From Pseudomonadota bacterium (GTDB lineage: Bacteria > Pseudomonadota > Gammaproteobacteria > Burkholderiales > Burkholderiaceae_D), in contig JAEXJM010000004.1 of NCBI GenBank assembly GCA_023449275.1, positions 13,216 to 77,215 of the forward strand: a stretch of 64,000 nucleotides of DNA, written 5' to 3'. The notes under the pieces were generated by a model. It saw only the letters and a program-made list of their open reading frames with translations, ran no database searches and was not told the origin of the DNA. Made by a program: the position numbers and the translations under genes. This document shows positions 35,960 to 45,081 of the stretch, piece by piece. Positions within the stretch are counted from its first letter, which is position 1, and each line of letters begins with the position of its first letter.

Positions 35960-36580
35960 ATGTTTTCCGATTCGACCCATAAACTCATTCTGGCATCTTC
36001 CTCCAGATACCGGAAAGAATTATTGTCACGTCTGGGTTTTCCCTTTTCTGCGATCAGCCCCGACATCGATGAAACCCCGCTCCCCGCAGAAAAACCACAG
36101 GAAACCGCCTTGAGACTGGCCCTTCTGAAAGCAAAGGCCATCGGGATACAGCATCCCGGTGCCATCGTTATCGGTTCGGATCAGGTCGCGGAATGCCAGG
36201 GTGAACAGATCGGAAAACCCGGCTCTTTCGAAAAAGCGCTAGAACAGTTGCAAAAAATGCGTGGTCGCGAAGTCAATTTCCATACAGCACTGTGTGTCTG
36301 GAACGGCAACGATGCCGATCCGGACAAGACCGCACAAAAAGACATCGTCAGGACCGTTGTCACCTTCCGTGATTTGCCGGATGAAGAACTGAAAGCGTAT
36401 CTGAAAATCGAAGAACCCTATGATTGCGCGGGCAGCGCCAAAAACGAAGCGCTCGGCATCGCCCTTCTGGAAAAAATCGAAAGCGGCGACCCGACCGCAT
36501 TGACGGGATTGCCTCTGATCGCGCTGACGACCATGTTGCGCAATTGCGGTCTTTCATTTTTCTCGGGAACGGCAAAATGA
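35960..36580 (+). CDS. yceF: YceF-type Maf nucleotide pyrophosphatase
   Basis: Maf proteins hydrolyse modified nucleoside triphosphates; the YceF subgroup prefers 7-methyl-GTP. The 206 aa product has the LILASSSRYRKELLSRLGF start, the DETP motif, the GSDQVAECQGEQIGKPG motif with the catalytic Asp, and CAGSAKNEALGI. These features follow YceF rather than YhdE. The ATG at 35960 fits family length; the frame is open further upstream without similarity. It overlaps the next gene by four bases. Confidence 0.93.
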   Translation: MFSDSTHKLILASSSRYRKELLSRLGFPFSAISPDIDETPLPAEKPQETALRLALLKAKAIGIQHPGAIVIGSDQVAECQGEQIGKPGSFEKALEQLQKMRGREVNFHTALCVWNGNDADPDKTAQKDIVRTVVTFRDLPDEELKAYLKIEEPYDCAGSAKNEALGIALLEKIESGDPTALTGLPLIALTTMLRNCGLSFFSGTAK

Positions 36581-37326
36581 GCCAAGGCACTTTATATCTG
36601 ATTCCGAATACATTGGGTGGCGATTCGTCGAATATGAGCCTCTCCGGCATCATCCCGGATGAAGTCTGCAAAATGACGGCATCACTGGATTATTTTATCG
36701 GTGAAAATGCCAAATCCACACGGGCACACCTGAAACGCATCGCCGAACTTGCTCCATTGAAGCGGCCCCTCCAGCAAATTGACATTGCCGAACTGAATGT
36801 CCGGACAGACAAATCAAAACTGCCGGAATTGCTGAATCCTCTTCTGGAAGGCAAAAATGCGGGCCTGATTTCAGAAGCCGGTGTTCCGGCAGTGGCCGAC
36901 CCCGGTGCCGATCTGGTCAGGCTTGCCCATGAAAAAAATATTCCCGTCAGGCCACTGGTCGGCCCGTCATCTCTCTTGCTGGCCCTGATGGCAAGCGGAC
37001 TGAACGGACAGAGTTTTGCATTCAATGGCTACCTGCCCACCGATAATGAACAGCGCAACCGCCAGATCAGGGCACTGGAAGAACGTTCCCGGCATGACCG
37101 GCAGACGCAGATGTTCATTGAAACCCCTTACAGGAACGAGCCATTTCTGAAAGCCTTGTGTGCCGCCTGTCGCCCCGACACATTGCTATGTGTCGCAACC
37201 GATATGACCCTGTCGTCCGAGTTCGTCAGAACCCAGCCCGTTTCGGAATGGAAAAAGGAAATCGGCAAGGGAAAACTGCCGGATTTCCAGAAGAAACCGA
37301 CGGTTTTCCTGTTTCTGGCAAATTAG
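36577..37326 (+). CDS. SAM-dependent methyltransferase of the tetrapyrrole methylase fold
   Basis: A 249 aa protein translationally coupled to the maf gene (ATGA overlap). It has the fold's signatures: GTLYLIPNTLG at the N-terminus, LISEAGVPAVADPGADLVRLAHE and RPLVGPSSLLLALMASGLNGQSFAFNGYLP, closest to RsmI (16S rRNA C1402 2'-O-methyltransferase). It diverges from RsmI in the first third, so substrate and gene name are not assigned. Confidence 0.85.
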   Translation: MSQGTLYLIPNTLGGDSSNMSLSGIIPDEVCKMTASLDYFIGENAKSTRAHLKRIAELAPLKRPLQQIDIAELNVRTDKSKLPELLNPLLEGKNAGLISEAGVPAVADPGADLVRLAHEKNIPVRPLVGPSSLLLALMASGLNGQSFAFNGYLPTDNEQRNRQIRALEERSRHDRQTQMFIETPYRNEPFLKALCAACRPDTLLCVATDMTLSSEFVRTQPVSEWKKEIGKGKLPDFQKKPTVFLFLAN

Positions 37327-37339
37327 GCGCTACCGGACT

Positions 37340-38233
37340 TCAGACCTGACTGTTTCCGGTTTCAAGAACAAAGCCGGCGCCATCATCCTTTTCCAGTGCA
37401 GAGACAAGCCAGGGCATGGTTTCTGTCAGGGCGTCGGCCAGTTTCCACGGCGGATTGACGACAAACATGCCGCTTGAAACCAGACCGAAACCGTCAGGCG
37501 TTCGTGCCCCGACAGAAAGCGTGACGTTCAGCCACTCCTGACCGACCGTTTTTTTCAGGCGTTCGGCGAACCGTTGCGATTCAGGTCTTTGCAATACCGG
37601 ATACCAGATCAGATAAGTTCCTGTCGGGAAACGCTTCATGGCATCGGCCATGCTGTCGATGACTTTCCGGTAATCCATCTTGTTTTCATAAGGCGGATCG
37701 ATCAGAACCACAGCACGGCGACTTGGTGGGGGCAATACCGCTTTCAATGCATTGAAACCATCACTGTTGTCAACGATAACCCTTTTCCCCCTGCCTGACG
37801 GACGCTGGCCACCCGCCTGCTCCTGTCTGGCCAGCTCCTGAAAGTTTTTCGTGAGATGCTGGATTTCTGCGGGGTGCAGTTCGAACAAACGCAACCTGTC
37901 CTGTGAGCGCAGCACTTTTTCGGCAATAAACGGCGAACCCGGATAATACCGGAGATGGCCAGAAGGATTCATGCCACGAACCAGGTTCAGGTAATCGGCT
38001 ACCAACGCCGGGACGTCTTTGCCGTTCCACAATTTGCCAATGCCGGTTTCCGATTCCGCACTTTTTCTGGCCTGCGCGCCTTGCAGGGAATAAATACCGG
38101 TTCCTGCATGCGTATCCACATAAAAAAGAGGCGTCTCTTTTTGAATGGCATATACCAGAGTCTGGATGAGGACGATATGTTTCAGGACATCCGCATGGTT
38201 TCCCGCATGAAAAGCGTGTTGATAACTGAACAT
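37340..38233 (-). CDS. rlmJ: 23S rRNA (adenine-N6)-methyltransferase RlmJ
   Basis: Methylates A2030 of 23S rRNA. The 297 aa product has the family start MFSYQHAFHAGNHADVLKH, the YVDTHAGTGIY SAM motif and the catalytic DPPYE (VVLIDPPYENK). It is convergent with the preceding methyltransferase, with a 13-base gap. Confidence 0.95.
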   Translation of the reverse strand: MFSYQHAFHAGNHADVLKHIVLIQTLVYAIQKETPLFYVDTHAGTGIYSLQGAQARKSAESETGIGKLWNGKDVPALVADYLNLVRGMNPSGHLRYYPGSPFIAEKVLRSQDRLRLFELHPAEIQHLTKNFQELARQEQAGGQRPSGRGKRVIVDNSDGFNALKAVLPPPSRRAVVLIDPPYENKMDYRKVIDSMADAMKRFPTGTYLIWYPVLQRPESQRFAERLKKTVGQEWLNVTLSVGARTPDGFGLVSSGMFVVNPPWKLADALTETMPWLVSALEKDDGAGFVLETGNSQV

Positions 38234-38300
38234 ATCCCTGACCTTTGTTAAAAGAGTAAGCGCTTATTGTAACGTCCTGCCGGACTTTTCCGCGAGGCTT

Positions 38301-39176
38301 TCAGAACATTTCAAGAAACAATCTGGCCGCTGCCGACAATGGCTTGTCCTTTTTCCACAAAATGGCGGAATACGATTCAAGCCGTGCCCCTGCAATGGCC
38401 ATGGCATGAAAATCACCGGCAGGCCTGACCGACAGTGTCGATACCGGCAATATCGCAATGCCCAGCCCGGCTTCCACAAGGGAAAGAATGGCTGAAACAT
38501 TGTCGCTCTCACAAAATACATTGGCATTGATTCCGTTGTTTTTCATTTCGTCGATTACCATATCGTGGCATTGGATGCCTGCCTGCCGATGCATCAATAT
38601 GAGCGGTTCTTCGCCCAGTTCTTCCAGCGCGATATTGTCTTTTCCGATCCATTTCTCATCGTCATTGCGCGAGACAGCCATCCACGATTCCGTCAACAGG
38701 GGTTTCGACTCATACGACCCCATCGGAACCGGCAGACGGGCAATGCCGAATTCGATCATGTCCGCGTTGAGCAGTTCAAGAATGCGATAGGTATTCCCTT
38801 CCCGCCACTCAAACCGGACATGGGGATATTCCTGATGAAAGCGCCTGATCCTTTCCGGGATATAGATATTCCCGATCGCAGGAGGACTGCCTATCGCCAA
38901 AACACCATTGACTCCATATTCGACATCCTTGGCCTCGATGGCCGCCACTTTCATCAATCCGAGTATCTGCGATGCCCGCTGATAAAAAGCAAGCCCCGCC
39001 CTGGTCAGGGAAAGACTGCGGGTATTCCGGTCGATCAGTCTGACGCCCAGCTCCTCCTCAAGCAGCTTGAGCTGGTAACTCAGGGGCGGCTGCGCAATAT
39101 GCAGCCGCTGTGCAGCCCGGCTGATCTGTCCTTCTTCTGCAATCGCACAAAAATACCGTAATTGGCGAATGTCCAT
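38301..39176 (-). CDS. LysR-family transcriptional regulator
   Basis: A 291 aa regulator. The N-terminal winged helix-turn-helix is DIRQLRYFCAIAEEGQISRAAQRLHIAQPPLSY-type (residues 2-35), followed by a periplasmic-binding-like effector domain with LLEEELGVRLIDRNTRSLSLT and GSPPAIGNIYIP. It is divergent from the ketopantoate-reductase-like gene, 140 bases away, so it probably controls that gene and itself. The effector is unknown. Confidence 0.93.
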   Translation of the reverse strand: MDIRQLRYFCAIAEEGQISRAAQRLHIAQPPLSYQLKLLEEELGVRLIDRNTRSLSLTRAGLAFYQRASQILGLMKVAAIEAKDVEYGVNGVLAIGSPPAIGNIYIPERIRRFHQEYPHVRFEWREGNTYRILELLNADMIEFGIARLPVPMGSYESKPLLTESWMAVSRNDDEKWIGKDNIALEELGEEPLILMHRQAGIQCHDMVIDEMKNNGINANVFCESDNVSAILSLVEAGLGIAILPVSTLSVRPAGDFHAMAIAGARLESYSAILWKKDKPLSAAARLFLEMF

Positions 39177-39316
39177 TTTGCCCTCTTCAACTTATATTCA
39201 AATCGTATTTATTCTAAACCAAAAAAGTATTTTTTATATAAATAAGAGCTATGTATACTGATATCACATCCCGTGTTTTTCAAACCGGTACCGTTACCCA
39301 GAAAAGGAGACTGATC
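39177..39316. promoter_or_regulatory. Divergent control region, LysR regulator / panE-like gene
   Basis: An AT-rich spacer of 140 bases. TATACT at 39254-39259 could be the -10 box of the rightward gene, but no matching -35 was seen, as is common for LysR-activated promoters. Confidence 0.4.
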
Positions 39317-40291
39317 ATGAAAATCTGTATATTCGGCGCAGGTGCAATCGGTGGTTATCTGGCGGTTGAACTGGCTCTTGCCGGAAACGAAGTGTGTGCG
39401 ATTGCCCGTGGCGCACACCTCGACGCCATCAGGAAAAACGGCCTGACTCTCCGGATCGGCGGCAAGGAAAAAAACGTCAGAATCGACGCCAGCAGCAATC
39501 CGGCTGACTTCGGGCCACAGGACTACGTCATTTGTGCCCTGAAGGCACACCAGTCGTATGAATCCGCAGAGCAATTTGCCCCTCTGCTTGGGCCGGATAC
39601 GGCAATGGTAACGGCGATGAACGGTATCCCCTGGTGGTATTTCTACAAAAACGGCGGTGAATTCGACGGACGCCATCTGGAATCGGTCGATCCCGGTGCA
39701 AAGCAATGGAATCTGATCGGCCCCGAACGGGCCATTGGCTGTGTCGTTGATCCGGCCTGTGAAATGGTCGCTCCGGGTATTATCGAACATCATGAATTCA
39801 ACCGCTTCATTCTCGGAGAACCTGACGGTACCCGATCCGACCGCGTCATGGCCCTTTCTGAAACCATGAAGGCCGCCGATTTCGATGCGCCGGTCAGGGA
39901 TGCCATCCGCTGGAATGTCTGGCTGAAATTGTGGGGCAATGTCTGTTTCAACCCGATCAGTGCCCTGACGCATACCACGCTCGACCAGATCACGTCAGGC
40001 GATCTGGGTGAACTCTGCAGACAGGCGATGTATGAAGCGAAAGCGGTTACGGAAGCACTGGGTGTTTTCATACCGGAAGAAATGATCGACCGACGCCTGA
40101 CCATAGCGGGCAAGGCAATCGGACACAAAATGTCGATGTTGCAGGATCTGGAAAGAAACCGGTCGATGGAAATCGATGCGCTGGTCACGGCAGTACAGGA
40201 ACTCGGCCGTCTGACGAACGTTCCGACGCCGACCATCGATATTCTGCTGACGCTGGTTCAGGCCAGAGGACGGCAGGCCGGGCTTTACTGA
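39317..40291 (+). CDS. 2-dehydropantoate 2-reductase family protein
   Basis: An NADP-dependent ketopantoate reductase-type enzyme (PanE/ApbA), which would make pantoate for coenzyme A. The 324 aa product has the Rossmann motif CIFGAGAIGGYLAVELA at the N-terminus, the catalytic lysine region WLKLWGNVCFNPISALTH and the C-terminal LERNRSMEIDAL motif. AAAGGAGA lies eight bases before the ATG. Paired with a LysR regulator, it may be a catabolic paralogue rather than the biosynthetic PanE, so no symbol is given. Confidence 0.88.
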   Translation: MKICIFGAGAIGGYLAVELALAGNEVCAIARGAHLDAIRKNGLTLRIGGKEKNVRIDASSNPADFGPQDYVICALKAHQSYESAEQFAPLLGPDTAMVTAMNGIPWWYFYKNGGEFDGRHLESVDPGAKQWNLIGPERAIGCVVDPACEMVAPGIIEHHEFNRFILGEPDGTRSDRVMALSETMKAADFDAPVRDAIRWNVWLKLWGNVCFNPISALTHTTLDQITSGDLGELCRQAMYEAKAVTEALGVFIPEEMIDRRLTIAGKAIGHKMSMLQDLERNRSMEIDALVTAVQELGRLTNVPTPTIDILLTLVQARGRQAGLY

Positions 40292-40304
40292 AAAGCCGTC
40301 TGTC

Positions 40305-40350
40305 AAAACATCCTGCATCTCCCGCGGTACAGGATGTTTTTTCGTTTTTT
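40305..40350 (+). terminator. Terminator after the panE-like gene
   Basis: Eleven-base arms (40305-40315 and 40330-40340; ACATCCTG core) around a 14-base loop, followed by U-rich sequence (six U, CG, six U). A second inverted repeat CCGGAAAA-GTC-TTTTCCGG follows at 40367-40385. The rest of the spacer to 40565 shows no gene. Confidence 0.85.
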
Positions 40351-40565
40351 CCGCCACTTGCTTCTTCCGGAAAAGTCTTTTCCGGCAATCTGCCGTCAAT
40401 AGCAGGAGGAAAAGCGCTTGGCTTTTGATTTATTTGAACTTTGTTCCTGAAGTAATGCACGAAAATATCGAAGAAATTTGCATCAGCGCTTGCAGATTTA
40501 TCCACAGGACTATTATCATATAGTGGTGTCAACAGCACATTTTCTTCTTTTGAATGAGGCTTAAC

Positions 40566-41027
40566 ATGCATAAACTTCTGGCCGCTATTTTCGTTGTCGC
40601 AGGATTCGCCCTTCCGTTGTCTTATGGAACTGCGCAGGCCAAACCTGTCACCAAGTCCCAAAAAGCCAAGAAACCCGTCAAGAAAAAAACAGTCACAACA
40701 CCCCAGGCTGCCAAAAAAGAAGATGCGGTCGTCAATGTAGCGGGAATGAGCGGTTCACAATATAATTGTGAGCTCGGCAACAAGTTAACCGTCTACAAAA
40801 AGTCTGATGACCCGAGTTACGTCAATCTTCAGTGGCGCAACAAGATGCACCGCATGCTGCGTACGGCAACAACGACCGGTGCCGAACGCTACGAAGATAA
40901 AAGCACGGGGCTGGTCTGGGTGAATATCCCGGCAAAAAGCATGCTTTTAGATAGCAAGAAAGGTAGCCAGCTGGCTAACGAATGCCGTAATCCTGAACAA
41001 AGAAAAGCCTTGGCATCTGCAAAATAG
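40566..41027 (+). CDS. Exported C-type lysozyme inhibitor-like (MliC/PliC) protein
   Basis: A 153 aa protein with a signal peptide (LLAAIFVVAGFALPLSYGTAQA), a Lys-rich linker (about residues 27-58) and a small beta domain that fits the MliC family: YNCELGNKLTVYKK, then LRTATTTGAERYEDKSTGLVWVNIP and a final LANEC, with the two conserved Cys. There is no lipobox, so it would be soluble in the periplasm. It may protect peptidoglycan from host lysozyme. Family assignment is by motif pattern. Confidence 0.75.
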   Translation: MHKLLAAIFVVAGFALPLSYGTAQAKPVTKSQKAKKPVKKKTVTTPQAAKKEDAVVNVAGMSGSQYNCELGNKLTVYKKSDDPSYVNLQWRNKMHRMLRTATTTGAERYEDKSTGLVWVNIPAKSMLLDSKKGSQLANECRNPEQRKALASAK

Positions 41028-41060
41028 GTTTTTTATTGTTTATGTTTCAGTCTGATTGAT

Positions 41061-41090
41061 GAATGGCCCGGGACGGGCCATTCGTTTTGG
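41061..41090 (+). terminator. Hairpin after the lysozyme inhibitor-like gene
   Basis: Perfect ten-base arms (GAATGGCCCG and its complement, 41061-41070 and 41074-41083) with a GGA loop, followed by GTTTT. It lies 33 bases beyond the stop and just before acnA. It also excludes the in-frame start of acnA at 41056. Confidence 0.7.
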
Positions 41091-41097
41091 AGCTTTC

Positions 41098-43821
41098 ATG
41101 TCCTGTTTCACAAAGAATACCTATAAAACATTTCCCGTTTCAAACGAAAAGAAGGGCCATTTCTATTCCATTCCCGAATTGGGAAAAGAACTCGGCCTGG
41201 ATCTCTCCCGTTTGCCCGTTTCCATCCGTATCGTCCTTGAGTCCGTGCTGCGTAACTGCGACGGCAAAAAAATCACGGAAGAGCATGTCCGCCAGCTCGC
41301 GAACTGGAAACCGGAAGAAGAACGTACCAATGAAATTCCTTTCGTTGTCGCCCGCGTCATCCTGCAGGACTTCACCGGTATTCCCCTGTTAGTCGATCTG
41401 GCCGCCATGAGAAATGTCGCCGTCCAGACCGGCAAGAACCCGAAAAAGATCGAACCGCTGGTTCCGGTCGATCTGGTTGTCGACCATTCCGTCCAGATCG
41501 ATTATTTCCGCCAGAACGATGCGCTCGATCTGAACATGAAACTTGAATTCGACCGTAATCGCGAACGCTACCAGTTCATGAAATGGGGCATGCAGGCTTT
41601 TGATACTTTCGGCGTCGTCCCTCCCGGCTTCGGTATCGTCCATCAGGTCAACATGGAATATCTCGCCCGTGGCGTACACAAACGTACTGACGCCGAGCTG
41701 GGTGACGTTTATTATCCGGATACGCTGGTCGGTACCGATTCGCATACGACCATGATCAATGGTGTCGGCGTCGTCGGCTGGGGTGTCGGTGGCATTGAAG
41801 CGGAAGCCGGTATGCTCGGACAGCCGGTATACTTCCTGACACCGGATGTCATCGGCCTGAACCTGACTGGCAAACTGCGTGAAGGCTGTACCGCAACTGA
41901 TCTGGTTCTGACCATCACCGAACTCCTTCGCAAGGAAAAAGTTGTCGGCAAGTTTGTCGAATTCTTCGGTGAGGGCGCCGCGTCCCTGTCGGCGACCGAC
42001 CGCGCAACCATCGCCAATATGGCTCCGGAATACGGCGCAACGATCGGTTTCTTCCCTGTGGATGAAGCCACGATCAGCTATTTCCGCAACACAGGCCGTA
42101 CCGATGAAGAAGTATCCGCACTGGAATCCTACTTCAAGGCACAGGGCATGTTCGGTATTCCGAAAGCAGGCCAGATCGACTACACCCGGGTCGTCAATCT
42201 CGACCTCGGTACGGTAACCGCTTCCGTCGCAGGCCCTCGCCGTCCACAGGATCGTATCGAACTGGGTAATCTGAAAAAACGCTTTACCGAACTGTTCAGC
42301 TCCCCGGTCAAGGACGGTGGCTTCAACAAGAAACCGGCCGATCTGGACGCAACCTACGTCAATTCCGACAACGTCGAGCTGAAAAACGGCGACATCCTGA
42401 TCGCCGCCATCACTTCCTGTACCAACACCAGCAATCCTGCGGTTTTGCTGGCTGCAGGCCTGCTCGCGAAAAAAGCGGTTGAAGCCGGATTGCAGGTTTC
42501 CCCGCGTATCAAGACATCGCTGGCTCCCGGCTCCAGAATCGTGACCAATTATCTGGAAAAAGCGGGCCTTCTGCCTTATCTGGAAAAACTCGGATTCAAT
42601 GTGGCAGCATATGGCTGTACGACCTGTATCGGCAATGCCGGCGATTTGACCCCGGCCATGAATGAAGCCATCGTCAAAAACGATGTGGTTGCAGCCGCTG
42701 TTCTGTCCGGCAACCGGAACTTCGAGGCCCGTATCCATCCGAACATCCGCGCCAACTTCCTGGCTTCACCTCCATTGGTTGTGGCTTATGCGATTGCCGG
42801 AAACGTCACGCGCGATCTGACCACCGAACCGCTTGGCAAAGGCAGGGACGGCAAGGACGTTTACCTGTCCGACATCTGGCCGACTTCACATGAAATCGCG
42901 GAACTGGTTCCTCTGGCTCTGGATGCCCCTTCTTTCCGGAAAAACTACAGCGACATCAAAACCGCTCCGGGCGAACTCTGGCAAAAGATCTCCGGTTTCG
43001 CCACAGGCGACGTTTATGACTGGCCGCAATCGACCTATATTGCCGAACCGCCTTTCTTCAGCGACTTCAGCATGGAACCGGGAGCCGCTTCCGCCAATAT
43101 TTCCGGAGCCCGTGCACTGGCTCTTTTCGGTGATTCGATCACGACAGACCATATTTCCCCTGCCGGTTCGATACAGGAAAAAAGCCCTGCAGGCCAATGG
43201 CTGCTGGAACATGGCATTACGAAATCCAATTTCAATTCTTTCGGTTCCCGACGCGGCAACCATGAAGTGATGATGCGCGGTACATTCGGAAACGTTCGCA
43301 TCAAGAACCAGATGTTGCCTGTACAGCCTGATGGAAGCCGTCGTGAAGGTGGCTACACGCTGTATCAGCCGACTGGTGAAGAAACGTCGATTTTCGACGC
43401 CGCCATGCGCTACCAGAAAGAAAAAGTACCCACCATTGTCATCGGTGGAGAAGAATACGGTACCGGTTCCTCCCGTGACTGGGCGGCAAAAGGCACGCAG
43501 TTACTGGGTGTGAAAGCGGTCATTGCCCGTTCCTTCGAACGTATCCACCGTTCCAATCTGGTCGGCATGGCCGTACTTCCGCTTCAGTTCACCGGAAGCG
43601 ACAGCGCTGAATCATTGGGACTGAAAGGCGACGAAACTTTCGATCTGCTGGGACTGGACGACATCACCCCGCTGCAGGATGCCACACTCGTCATCCATCG
43701 TGCTGACGGTACCTCGCAAAACGTGCCTTTGCTGCTTCGTATCGATACTCCGATTGAAGTGGACTACTACCGTCATGGCGGTATTCTTCCTTACGTTTTG
43801 AGACAGTTGCTTTCAAACTGA
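41098..43821 (+). CDS. acnA: Aconitate hydratase A
   Basis: Interconverts citrate and isocitrate with a [4Fe-4S] cluster. The 907 aa product (start [12 protein letters not shown]) has cluster ligands Cys 441 (TSCTNTSNP), and Cys 507 and 510 ([11 protein letters not shown]), plus the C-terminal swivel domain motifs [16 protein letters not shown] and [12 protein letters not shown]. The length and KRF-type linker match the AcnA/IRP group. It stands alone between a hairpin and a strong terminator. Confidence 0.97.
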   Translation: MSCFTKNTYKTFPVSNEKKGHFYSIPELGKELGLDLSRLPVSIRIVLESVLRNCDGKKITEEHVRQLANWKPEEERTNEIPFVVARVILQDFTGIPLLVDLAAMRNVAVQTGKNPKKIEPLVPVDLVVDHSVQIDYFRQNDALDLNMKLEFDRNRERYQFMKWGMQAFDTFGVVPPGFGIVHQVNMEYLARGVHKRTDAELGDVYYPDTLVGTDSHTTMINGVGVVGWGVGGIEAEAGMLGQPVYFLTPDVIGLNLTGKLREGCTATDLVLTITELLRKEKVVGKFVEFFGEGAASLSATDRATIANMAPEYGATIGFFPVDEATISYFRNTGRTDEEVSALESYFKAQGMFGIPKAGQIDYTRVVNLDLGTVTASVAGPRRPQDRIELGNLKKRFTELFSSPVKDGGFNKKPADLDATYVNSDNVELKNGDILIAAITSCTNTSNPAVLLAAGLLAKKAVEAGLQVSPRIKTSLAPGSRIVTNYLEKAGLLPYLEKLGFNVAAYGCTTCIGNAGDLTPAMNEAIVKNDVVAAAVLSGNRNFEARIHPNIRANFLASPPLVVAYAIAGNVTRDLTTEPLGKGRDGKDVYLSDIWPTSHEIAELVPLALDAPSFRKNYSDIKTAPGELWQKISGFATGDVYDWPQSTYIAEPPFFSDFSMEPGAASANISGARALALFGDSITTDHISPAGSIQEKSPAGQWLLEHGITKSNFNSFGSRRGNHEVMMRGTFGNVRIKNQMLPVQPDGSRREGGYTLYQPTGEETSIFDAAMRYQKEKVPTIVIGGEEYGTGSSRDWAAKGTQLLGVKAVIARSFERIHRSNLVGMAVLPLQFTGSDSAESLGLKGDETFDLLGLDDITPLQDATLVIHRADGTSQNVPLLLRIDTPIEVDYYRHGGILPYVLRQLLSN

Positions 43822-43833
43822 TTCGCTCATGAG

Positions 43834-43867
43834 TGAAAAAAGGGCAGCGTTTGCTGCCCTTTTTTCA
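43834..43867 (+). terminator. Terminator after acnA
   Basis: Perfect stem with AGGGCAGC core and a GTTT loop (arms 43835-43848 and 43853-43866), with A6 and U6 flanks, 13 bases beyond the acnA stop. Confidence 0.92.
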
Positions 43868-44148
43868 TGTTCCTGCAACCGTTCATTTGAGAGAGTACCA
43901 TTCATTTTCACGTGAACCATTCAAGAATCGGAAAAATGCCTGATAAAAAAAACTTTTCCGTTTTTACAAGTCAATAGTGATAATGGGAAAATGCTTGCTT
44001 CAGGAGAACAATCGTTTGCATCGGTTTCATATCGGATAACAAATCCGTCGTTTTCCTGCAAAACGAAATTTCAATCGAAATTTTGGATTTGACAACTCGC
44101 TGGTGTACCCGTTTTTATATTAAAGTTCAGGTATAACCTTGTCCTTTC
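43868..44148. other. Intergenic region upstream of the Sel1-repeat gene
   Basis: About 280 AT-rich bases without a gene. It holds the palindrome TTCACGTGAA near 43908, and the inverted repeat and promoter-like element listed separately just before the Sel1-repeat gene. Confidence 0.6.
44066..44118 (+). promoter_or_regulatory. Candidate promoter and operator of the Sel1-repeat gene
   Basis: An inverted repeat AAATTTC-AATC-GAAATTT (44066-44083) ends six bases before a perfect -35 TTGACA (44089-44094). An 18-base spacer leads to TTTTAT (44113-44118), a fair -10. The start codon follows about 30 bases later. The repeat placement would suit a regulator contacting RNA polymerase. Confidence 0.45.
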
Positions 44149-45051
44149 ATGAAAGATCTGCATATGAACAGCCCAGCTGCCCAAAAAATGTTTTTTTTCG
44201 ACGTCAGAATGAAACTCTTTTTCCGCACGATTTTGTTGCTCGTCATATCCTTTTTTGCCGATCTGGCTCTGGCCGACGACTTCACTGACGCCGTCAGTGC
44301 CTATAAATCCGGACACTACCAACAGGCACTTTCACTTTTTGAGACCGGAGCCAAAAATGACGATGCAAAATCAATTTATGCTTTGGGCCTTCTCTACAAA
44401 AAAGGCATCATCGTCAAAAAGGACATTGAACGCGGTCTGAGACTGATCACCAAATCGGCAGAAAAAGGATTTGCAAGGGCACAGAATTATCTGGGCGTCA
44501 CCTATTATGAAGGCAATGGGGTCGAGCAAGATGACAAGGAAGCGTTTGACTGGTATGGCAAGGCTGCCGTACAAGGATATCCGGATGCCGAATACAATCT
44601 TGCCGTCATGTATGGCCTTGGGAAAGGGACACGACAGGACTTTTCCGAGACAGTCAAATGGCTTCGCAAAGCAGCCATGCACCAGTTGCCGGAGGCACAG
44701 TACGGCCTTGGCGTGATGTACGCCCGTGGACTTGGTGTGGTGAAAAACGATGAACAGGCTGCATACTGGTTCGGCAAGGCTGCCAGAGCCGGTTTTTTGA
44801 AAGCCCAAAACAAACTTGGCGTATTGTATTCCACCGGAATGGGGCTTCCGAAAGATGATAAACAGGCATTTCACTGGTTTGAAACCGCTGCTGAAAAAGG
44901 ATATGCCAGAGCACAATACAATCTCGGCGTCATGTACGACACGGGAATGGGTGTCGCAGCGGATAAGTCGAAAGCCCTAAACTGGTACCGGAAAGCAGCC
45001 GCACAGGGCAATACGGATGCGCAGAAACGTCTGAAAAAACTGCACCAGTAA
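44149..45051 (+). CDS. Exported Sel1-repeat protein
   Basis: A 300 aa protein with a hydrophobic signal-like segment (LFFRTILLLVISFFADLALA, about residues 22-41) followed by about six Sel1-like repeats of 36 residues with the pattern AQYNLGVMYxxGxGVxxDxxxAxxWYxKAAxxG. Such solenoids act as protein-protein adaptors, often in the periplasm or in host interaction. No partner is evident from neighbours. Starts at 44164 or 44209 are also possible, since none has a strong binding site. Confidence 0.88.
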   Translation: MKDLHMNSPAAQKMFFFDVRMKLFFRTILLLVISFFADLALADDFTDAVSAYKSGHYQQALSLFETGAKNDDAKSIYALGLLYKKGIIVKKDIERGLRLITKSAEKGFARAQNYLGVTYYEGNGVEQDDKEAFDWYGKAAVQGYPDAEYNLAVMYGLGKGTRQDFSETVKWLRKAAMHQLPEAQYGLGVMYARGLGVVKNDEQAAYWFGKAARAGFLKAQNKLGVLYSTGMGLPKDDKQAFHWFETAAEKGYARAQYNLGVMYDTGMGVAADKSKALNWYRKAAAQGNTDAQKRLKKLHQ

Positions 45052-45081
45052 ACCGTATCAAGCTGGCAGGCTCCCCTTCAA

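Noticed and set aside
40367..40385. CCGGAAAA-GTC-TTTTCCGG repeat as a mobile-element end
   Set aside because: No transposase, target duplication or matching partner end nearby; it is more likely a second hairpin after the panE-like gene.
40498..40506. Perfect DnaA box TTATCCACA
   Set aside because: A single nine-base match is expected by chance about once per 130 kb counting both strands; no clustered boxes, AT-rich unwinding region or dnaA/dnaN neighbours.
41389..42738. Long open frame antisense to acnA (449 codons)
   Set aside because: It lies wholly inside acnA on the other strand and its translation resembles no family; codon bias of the real gene explains it.
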